Shown piece by piece: positions 43,044 to 47,380 of a stretch of DNA of 47,380 bases. This DNA comes from an uncultured Pelagibacteraceae bacterium (GTDB lineage: Bacteria; Pseudomonadota; Alphaproteobacteria; Pelagibacterales; Pelagibacteraceae). The DNA lies in the NCBI GenBank assembly GCA_902522325.1, contig CABYVA010000007.1, positions 1 to 47,380 of the forward strand, given 5' to 3'. The translations under genes were made by a program, and so were the position numbers. Below the pieces are notes generated by a model. The model ran no database searches and was not told the DNA's origin. It saw only the letters and a program-made list of their open reading frames with translations. Numbering within the stretch: the first letter of the stretch is position 1; every line of letters starts with the position of its first letter.

Positions 43044-44243
43044 ATGAATAATTTTGAAAATAAAAAAATTTTATTAATAATTTGTGGTGGAATAGCAGCA
43101 TATAAAAGCTTGGAATTAATAAGACTTTTAAAAAAAAAGGGTACTTTTGTTAAAACAATTCTTACTAAAAACGCAAACAAATTTGTAACTCCACTTTCGG
43201 TTACCTCTTTATCGCAAGAAAAAGTTTATTCCGATTTATTTGATTATGAAAATGAATCTGAAATGGATCATATTTCACTTTCAAGATGGGCTGATTTAAT
43301 TTTAATTGCACCAGCAACTGCAAATACTATTTCAAAATTAAGTTATGGAACTTCAGATGACTTAGCTTCGACAGTCGTTTTAGCTTCAAATAAAAATATT
43401 TTTTTGGCCCCGGCCATGAATGTAAGAATGTGGGAACATCCTGCAAATAAAGAAAATTTAAAAAAATTAAAAGATTTTGGTTATAAAATAATAGGACCTG
43501 AAATTGGTGATATGGCTTGTGGAGAATATGGCGAGGGTAAAATGACAGACCCTGAAAATATAATTAACTATCTAAATAATTATTTAAAAAATATAAATAA
43601 AAATAAAAAACTTAAGGCTTTAGTTACTGCTGGACCAACTCATGAATATATAGATCCTATAAGATACATTTCAAATAAATCTAGTGGAAAACAAGGTTTC
43701 GAGTTAGCAAAATCCTTAAAAAATAATGGATTTGAAACAACACTAATTACTGGTCCTACAAATTTAGAACCAATTTTAGATATTAATTTAATCAAAGTAA
43801 ATTCTGCAAAGGAAATGTTCGACGCAACTTTAGAAAACCTGCCTGCAGATGTAGCAATTTTTTCTGCTGCAGTTTCTGACTGGAAAATTCAAAATATTGA
43901 AAGAGAGAAAATAAAAAAGGAAAAAAATATTAATTTAAAGCTAGAAAAAAATATGGATATTTTAGATTATGTTTCAAAACATAATTCGTTAAGACCCAAA
44001 ATTGTAATTGGTTTTGCTGCTGAAACAAATAATTTATATGAAAATTCTAAAAAAAAGTTATCACAAAAAAATTGTGATTGGATAATCGCAAATGATGTGT
44101 CTAATCCCTCAATTGGTTTTGGCTCAGATTTCAATGAGGTTACAATCTTTTACAAAAATAAAGAACATGAAAAGATAGCAAAAATAAAAAAATCTCTTTT
44201 AGCTGAAAAAATAGTTGAAAGAGTAATCTCTCAAATAAATTAA
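43044..44243 (+). CDS. coaBC: Bifunctional phosphopantothenoylcysteine decarboxylase/phosphopantothenate-cysteine ligase
   Basis: Two consecutive steps of coenzyme A synthesis on one 399-residue chain. The FMN-binding CoaC half begins ILLIICGGIAAYKSLELIRLL, has the His/Asn active site MDHISLSRWADLILIAPATANT and PAMNVRMWEHPA, and the catalytic Cys in GDMACGEYGEGKM. The CoaB half starts near residue 190 with ALVTAGPTHEYIDPIRYISNKSSGKQG and VAIFSAAVSDW. It lies 8 bases after ubiB and 4 before dut in one unit, an order found across alphaproteobacteria. Confidence 0.96.
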   Translation: MNNFENKKILLIICGGIAAYKSLELIRLLKKKGTFVKTILTKNANKFVTPLSVTSLSQEKVYSDLFDYENESEMDHISLSRWADLILIAPATANTISKLSYGTSDDLASTVVLASNKNIFLAPAMNVRMWEHPANKENLKKLKDFGYKIIGPEIGDMACGEYGEGKMTDPENIINYLNNYLKNINKNKKLKALVTAGPTHEYIDPIRYISNKSSGKQGFELAKSLKNNGFETTLITGPTNLEPILDINLIKVNSAKEMFDATLENLPADVAIFSAAVSDWKIQNIEREKIKKEKNINLKLEKNMDILDYVSKHNSLRPKIVIGFAAETNNLYENSKKKLSQKNCDWIIANDVSNPSIGFGSDFNEVTIFYKNKEHEKIAKIKKSLLAEKIVERVISQIN

Positions 44244-44247
44244 TTTA

Positions 44248-44685
44248 ATGGTTAAAGTTTTAGTAAAAAAACTTGATTCAAAAGTTAAATTACCATCATA
44301 TAAAACAAAAGGCTCATCTGGAATGGATTTAATGGCTTTTATTAATAATCCAATTAAAGTTTTTCCAAATACCTCGGTGTTAATTCCTACAGGCTTATCA
44401 ATTGCAATTCCTGAAGATGTTGAAATACAAATTAGGCCACGTTCAGGACTTGCAGCCAAATCTAATATTGGTATTTTAAATACCCCTGGTACTATTGATA
44501 GTGATTATAGAGGTGAATTAAAAGTAATATTATTTAACCACGGTAATAAAGAATTTATTATAAATAATAATGATCGAATAGCTCAAATGATTCTTATGCC
44601 AGTGTTAAAAGTTGATTTTGAGGAAGTTGATGAACTTCCAAATACTTTAAGAGGATCAGGAGGTTTTGGATCAACGGGCAAATGA
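44248..44685 (+). CDS. dut: dUTP diphosphatase
   Basis: Trimeric enzyme hydrolysing dUTP to dUMP, keeping uracil out of DNA and feeding thymidylate synthesis. All five dUTPase motifs are present in 145 residues: GSSGMDLMA (I), IRPRSGLAAKSNI (II), GTIDSDYRGELKV (III), RIAQMIL (IV), and the C-terminal glycine-rich arm RGSGGFGSTGK (V). Start ATG is 4 bases after coaBC; the stop overlaps the ThiF-like gene by four bases (ATGA). Confidence 0.97.
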   Translation: MVKVLVKKLDSKVKLPSYKTKGSSGMDLMAFINNPIKVFPNTSVLIPTGLSIAIPEDVEIQIRPRSGLAAKSNIGILNTPGTIDSDYRGELKVILFNHGNKEFIINNNDRIAQMILMPVLKVDFEEVDELPNTLRGSGGFGSTGK

Positions 44686-45437
44686 AAAATAACTTTAATA
44701 AAAAAATCATCGAAAGATATTCTCGTCAAATTGTTCTTAAAAATGTTGGAACTATTGGTCAAAAAACAATATTTAATTCAAAAGTATTAGTAGTTGGGGC
44801 TGGTGGATTAGGATGCCCCGTAGCAGATTATTTAAGTAGGGCAGGGGTTGGAACTTTAGGTATTATTGATTACGATAAAATAAGTTTATCAAATATTCAT
44901 AGACAGTCATTGTATGATTCAAAAGATATAGGTAAATTTAAAGTTGATGTAATTAAAAAAAAATTAAAACTAATTAATCCTTTAATAAAAATAAGAATAT
45001 TTAAAAAAAAAATTTTAGATAAAAATGTTGATGAATTGATTAAAAATTTTGATATTATTGTTGATGGATCAGATAATTTTAAAACAAAATTTTTACTCAA
45101 TAAATTTTCAATAAAATACAAAAAAACATTAATTGTTGGAGCTATAAGTAAGTTTGACGGTCATATTTTTACTTTTGATTTTAAAAACAAAAATGAACCT
45201 TGTTTAAAGTGTTTTTATCAATCCGAACCCTCTGATGAGATATTAAATTGTGAAGCAGAGGGTATTTTAGGTCCTGTTGCTGGAGTTGTTGGAAATATTC
45301 AATCTAATGAGGTTTTGAAAAAAATATTAAAAACTGGAAAAAATATTAATGGAAAAATTTTGATTATTAATTTGGGTGATCTTAACTTTAGAAAAGTTAA
45401 ATTTAGTAAAAAAAAAAATTGTATATGTACAAAATAA
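44682..45437 (+). CDS. ThiF/MoeB/HesA-family adenylyltransferase
   Basis: E1-like enzyme that adenylates the C-terminus of a small ubiquitin-like sulfur carrier (MoaD or ThiS type). The 251 residues have the ATP-binding loop VVGAGGLGCPVADYLSRAG with the Asp of GIIDYDKISLSNIHRQ, DGSDNFKTKFLLNKFS, and two zinc-type CxxC pairs, CLKC and CICT, at the C-terminal half. The Cys in LNCEAEGILGPVAG may be catalytic. There is no rhodanese domain as in many MoeB/MOCS3. Neither a sulfur carrier nor other molybdopterin or thiamine genes are nearby, so the pathway is not fixed. The start overlaps dut by four bases. Confidence 0.9.
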   Translation: MKNNFNKKIIERYSRQIVLKNVGTIGQKTIFNSKVLVVGAGGLGCPVADYLSRAGVGTLGIIDYDKISLSNIHRQSLYDSKDIGKFKVDVIKKKLKLINPLIKIRIFKKKILDKNVDELIKNFDIIVDGSDNFKTKFLLNKFSIKYKKTLIVGAISKFDGHIFTFDFKNKNEPCLKCFYQSEPSDEILNCEAEGILGPVAGVVGNIQSNEVLKKILKTGKNINGKILIINLGDLNFRKVKFSKKKNCICTK

Positions 45438-45874
45438 TTTTATTATTTTATTTAACATTTATTATTCAACCTTTTACTCTTTCAGCTGAAAATAATTATT
45501 TTCTTATACTAAAAAATAATAAAGTTAATGTAAGGTATGGACCAAGTCTGGATTACCCGATTAAATATATTTATAAAAAAAAATTTCTGCCAGTTAAAAT
45601 AATAGACAAAAAAGAAAATTTTAGAAGAATAATCGACCATAAAAAAAATAGTGGATGGATTCATTATTCTCAGTTGAAAAAAGGTAAATCTTTTATTTCA
45701 TTAGAAGAAGGAATATTGTTCACAAAACCTACCAAATATTCAAAGCCTCTAGCAAAAATTTCAAAAGGTAAACTATTACGAGCAAAAAAATGTAAAAATA
45801 ATTGGTGCAAAATCCATACAGAGAAATATTCAGGGTGGATTGAAATAAAAAATATTTGGGGAAGTATAAATTAG
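45425..45874 (+). CDS. Secreted protein with two bacterial SH3 domains
   Basis: Probably periplasmic, 149 residues. The N-terminal signal peptide MYKIILLFYLTFIIQPFTLSAE would be cut near residue 20. Two SH3-like repeats follow: LKNNKVNVRYGPSLDYPIKYIY with SGWIHYSQLKKGK, and EGILFTKPTKYSKPLAKISKGK with WCKIHTEKYSGWIEIKNIWG. Such domains usually bind peptidoglycan peptides or other periplasmic partners. It is found at the end of this unit in alphaproteobacteria. The frame can begin at TTG 45419, but ATG 45425 suits the signal peptide; it overlaps the ThiF-like stop by 13 bases. One base separates its stop from katG's, convergently. Confidence 0.85.
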   Translation: MYKIILLFYLTFIIQPFTLSAENNYFLILKNNKVNVRYGPSLDYPIKYIYKKKFLPVKIIDKKENFRRIIDHKKNSGWIHYSQLKKGKSFISLEEGILFTKPTKYSKPLAKISKGKLLRAKKCKNNWCKIHTEKYSGWIEIKNIWGSIN

Positions 45875-45875
45875 T

Positions 45876-47380
45876 TTATCTTAGATCAAAGCGATCTAAA
45901 TTCATTACTTTTGTCCAAGCAGATATAAAATCATTTATGAATTTTTCGTTTGAATCATCTGTAGCATAAACTTCAGATAGTGCTCTTAATTGCGAATTAG
46001 ATCCAAATATTAAATCTGCACGTGTCGCTCTCCATTTTACTCTTTTTGTTTTTCTATCTATTCCCTCAAAAAACTGTTCGTCTTTATCTACTTCTCTCCA
46101 AGTAGTTTTCATGTCTAATAGATTAACAAAGAAATCATTACTTAATGATCCAGGTTTTTTTGTAAATACACCATAATCTGAACCGTCATAATTAGTATTT
46201 AATACTCTCATACCTCCAATTAAAACTGTCATCTCTGGTCCGGTTAATCCAAGAAGTTGGGCTTTATCTATCAACATTTCTTCCGCTGAATTAGTAGGTA
46301 TGCCTTTTCCATTGGTATATCCTTTAGCATGCATCTTAATATAGTTTCTAAAACCGTCTGCTATAGGTTCAAGAAGATTAAATGAATTTTTGTCTGTTTG
46401 ATCCTGCTTTGCATCACCTCTTCCTGCTTTGAATAGAACTTTAATTTTTTTGCCACTCTTTTTAGCAGCATTTTCAATACCAACTGATCCTCCTAAAACT
46501 ATTAAGTCTGCTAATGAAACCGATTTATTTTTTGAATCAAATCCTTTTTTAATTTTATTTAAAATTCTTATTACAGCAGATAATTTTGAGGGATTATTAA
46601 CTTGCCAGTCTTTTTGAGGTTCAAGAGCTATCCTCGCTCCATTAGCGCCACCTCTTTTATCTGATCCTCTAAAAGTTGATGCTGATGCCCATGCTGTGGT
46701 AACTAACTGAGAAACAGATAAACCAGATTTAGATATTTTTTTCTTTAATAGCTCAATATCTTTATTTTTAAGTTTATATTTATTTTTTGGTATTGGATCT
46801 TGCCAGATTAAGTTCTCTTTTGGAACATCATAACCAAGATAATTTGATTTTGGACCCATATCACGATGAGTAAGTTTAAACCAAGCTCTTGCAAAGGCGT
46901 CGGCAAATTCATTTGGATTTTGATGAAAATGTTTAGAAATTGGCCCATATTTAGGATCTAATTTCAATGAAAGGTCAGTAGTTTGCATCATTGGAAGATT
47001 TTTTTTAGATCTATCATGAGCATCTGGAGTCATTTCTATATCATGCCCATTTCTTTTAGGTTTCCATTGATGAGCTCCTGCAGGGCTTTTAGTTAATTCC
47101 CAATCATAGCCGAATAAATTATCAAAATATCCCATATCCCATTTAATTGGGTTTGAAGTCCATGCACCCTCGATACCGCTGCTAATAGTATCTACACCTA
47201 AGCCACTTTTGTAGTTACTATTCCACCCAGTTGCTTGTTCTTGAATTTTTGAACCTTCTGGTTCAGGACCTTTATGTGACTCTGGTGCAGCACCATGAGA
47301 TTTTCCAAATGTATGTCCGCCTGCAACGAGTGCTACCGTCTCATAATCATTCATTGCCATACGTCCAAAAGTTTCTCTAA
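45876..47380 (-). CDS. katG: Catalase-peroxidase KatG, C-terminal part (cut by window edge)
   Basis: Haem enzyme that breaks down hydrogen peroxide. The 5' end lies beyond the window; the frame is open to the edge ([12 protein letters not shown]), so the ATG at 47360 is internal. The visible ~500 residues have the proximal haem His in [16 protein letters not shown], the Met of RMAMND that in characterised KatG forms part of the Met-Tyr-Trp crosslink, the conserved [15 protein letters not shown] region, [14 protein letters not shown]-type sequence (here [13 protein letters not shown]), and the full C-terminal inactive-peroxidase domain ending [13 protein letters not shown]. The distal His and Trp and the crosslinked Tyr are not in view. 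Confidence 0.97.
   Translation of the reverse strand, partial: RETFGRMAMNDYETVALVAGGHTFGKSHGAAPESHKGPEPEGSKIQEQATGWNSNYKSGLGVDTISSGIEGAWTSNPIKWDMGYFDNLFGYDWELTKSPAGAHQWKPKRNGHDIEMTPDAHDRSKKNLPMMQTTDLSLKLDPKYGPISKHFHQNPNEFADAFARAWFKLTHRDMGPKSNYLGYDVPKENLIWQDPIPKNKYKLKNKDIELLKKKISKSGLSVSQLVTTAWASASTFRGSDKRGGANGARIALEPQKDWQVNNPSKLSAVIRILNKIKKGFDSKNKSVSLADLIVLGGSVGIENAAKKSGKKIKVLFKAGRGDAKQDQTDKNSFNLLEPIADGFRNYIKMHAKGYTNGKGIPTNSAEEMLIDKAQLLGLTGPEMTVLIGGMRVLNTNYDGSDYGVFTKKPGSLSNDFFVNLLDMKTTWREVDKDEQFFEGIDRKTKRVKWRATRADLIFGSNSQLRALSEVYATDDSNEKFINDFISAWTKVMNLDRFDLR

Noticed and set aside
47358-47360. ATG at 47360 as the start of a short KatG
   Set aside because: The frame continues upstream with conserved RETFGR to the window edge, so the Met is internal.

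Overview
The window is very AT-rich and tightly packed. It has many 1 to 14 base gene overlaps, few Shine-Dalgarno sites, and an ordinary alphaproteobacterial gene content. Diagnostic pieces are a SUV3-type helicase followed by fdxA and carD, argH-lipoprotein-lysA, mutM divergent from ubiE-ubiB-coaBC-dut, rpsT next to dnaA, Coq7 for ubiquinone, a TAXI-type TRAP transporter, and the homodimeric pyruvate dehydrogenase E1. Together with the compact layout this points to a streamlined marine alphaproteobacterium of the SAR11 (Pelagibacterales) kind. That assignment is inference from content and style, not from a marker-gene comparison. I see no insertion sequence, prophage, CRISPR array or rRNA.

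Layout. 1-1967 (minus): a glycosyltransferase followed by the start of thrS, which runs off the window. 2010-2765: an alpha/beta hydrolase. 2736-9559 (minus): gltD-gltB (glutamate synthase) plus a small NAD-dependent epimerase-like gene. 9560-9736: a divergent regulatory gap with two palindromes. 9737-11387: uppP and a convergent EamA exporter. 11397-15360 (minus): aceE-aceF, with the lipoyl domain on E1 instead of E2. 15457-17331: a possible tiny ORF, a shortened thiolase, tRNA-Arg, a possible tiny membrane peptide and a hotdog thioesterase. 17328-23993 (minus): acetoacetyl-CoA synthetase, an aminotransferase, and a TAXI binding protein with its fused permease.

24168-28177: helicase, TerB-like, fdxA and carD. 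28241-28312 (minus): an unlisted 23-residue ultra-basic peptide with its own promoter and ribosome site. 28511-30312 (minus): tRNA-Leu and an acyl-CoA synthetase. 30378-31983: a YqaA/DedA membrane protein, dsbB and coq7. 31984-33272 (minus): an HNH nuclease and an esterase. 33316-36745: argH, a tiny lipoprotein, lysA and plsC. 36742-40724 (minus): mutM, rpsT, dnaA and dnaN. 40763-45874: ubiE, ubiB, coaBC, dut, a ThiF/MoeB-like gene and an SH3-domain protein. 45876-47380 (minus): the C-terminal part of katG.

How the genes work together. Glutamate synthase provides nitrogen assimilation. Pyruvate dehydrogenase feeds acetyl-CoA. Thiolase and acetoacetyl-CoA synthetase could move carbon between acetoacetate and acetyl-CoA. 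Coq7, UbiE and UbiB belong to ubiquinone synthesis. DnaA, DnaN, MutM and Dut serve replication and DNA upkeep.

The points I find most worth a second look are the lipoyl-domain relocation in pyruvate dehydrogenase and the 23-residue Lys/Arg peptide. That peptide sits beside a CarD with a 90-residue lysine-rich tail. No gene-free stretch exceeds 300 bases; the longest is the 286-base gap upstream of dnaA.
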